Source: Terriglobales bacterium | GTDB taxonomy: Bacteria > Acidobacteriota > Terriglobia > Terriglobales > Gp1-AA117 | Assembly: GCA_030150795.1 (NCBI GenBank) | Contig: JASLFF010000247.1 | Span: forward strand, 1-5,761 | DNA length: 5,761 bases | Reading direction: 5' to 3' | In this document: piece by piece, positions 5,683 to 5,761 of the stretch | Numbering within the stretch: the first letter of the stretch is position 1 | Layout: every line of letters begins with the position of its first letter | Position numbers and translations under genes: made by a program | Notes under the pieces: model-generated | What the model saw: the letters and a program-made list of their open reading frames with translations, nothing else | What the model was told of the DNA's origin: nothing | The model's database searches: none

Positions 5683-5761
5683 GGTGAATTTAGATGAGCG
5701 GACGGCGCGCCGGGTTTTGCCGGTCAAGGGTCTTGTGTGCAGGTATGTGGCATTGGTTTTT

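Noticed and set aside
5703..5712. CGGCGCGCCG palindrome upstream of the zinc-ribbon-like gene
   Set aside because: A 10-bp GC-only palindrome is not rare in this base composition, and no promoter hexamers sit at a suitable distance around it.

Overview
The window looks like chromosomal DNA of an Acidobacteriota member (Terriglobia/Koribacter-like). The basis is the secreted FG-GAP/Ig-like protein with its characteristic C-terminal 'DFxLSASP...CSGLP...C.FSP' domain, plus two small conserved proteins that I recall from that phylum. This is family recognition by eye, not a search result. No mobile element, CRISPR array, tRNA or rRNA was seen.

Left part (1-2160, minus strand): this is a candidate deoxyribonucleotide-synthesis operon. 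A sigma70-like promoter at 2109-2137 is interleaved with two palindromic sites matching the NrdR-box consensus (2115-2130 and 2145-2160). It would drive a leader of about 178 nt with three short stem-loops, then a 179-residue protein of unknown function (1385-1924), then the first 430 codons of an adenosylcobalamin-dependent class II ribonucleotide reductase, NrdJ (1-1292). The nrdJ gene runs off the left edge. NrdJ is certain; joint control of both genes by NrdR is an inference from the sites and the 92-nt gap.

Middle (2161-2570): intergenic DNA between divergent genes. It holds one exact DnaA-box 9-mer (2266-2274) and no supportable gene.

Right-centre (2571-5018, plus strand): one 815-residue exported protein. 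It has a signal peptide, a seven-bladed FG-GAP beta-propeller with about 49-residue spacing, three Ig-like domains, and a fourth Ig-like domain apparently interrupted by a two-helix membrane hairpin ending in a lipobox-like LVSC followed by Gly-Gly-Gly.

Right end (5019-5761): an AT-rich terminator-like stretch with a 13-bp-period TTTTGCGC repeat, a doubtful small one-helix membrane protein (5220-5462, plus), and a convergent small four-cysteine, zinc-ribbon-like protein (5429-5668, minus). Bases 5683-5761 show nothing I can name beyond a 10-bp palindrome at 5703-5712.
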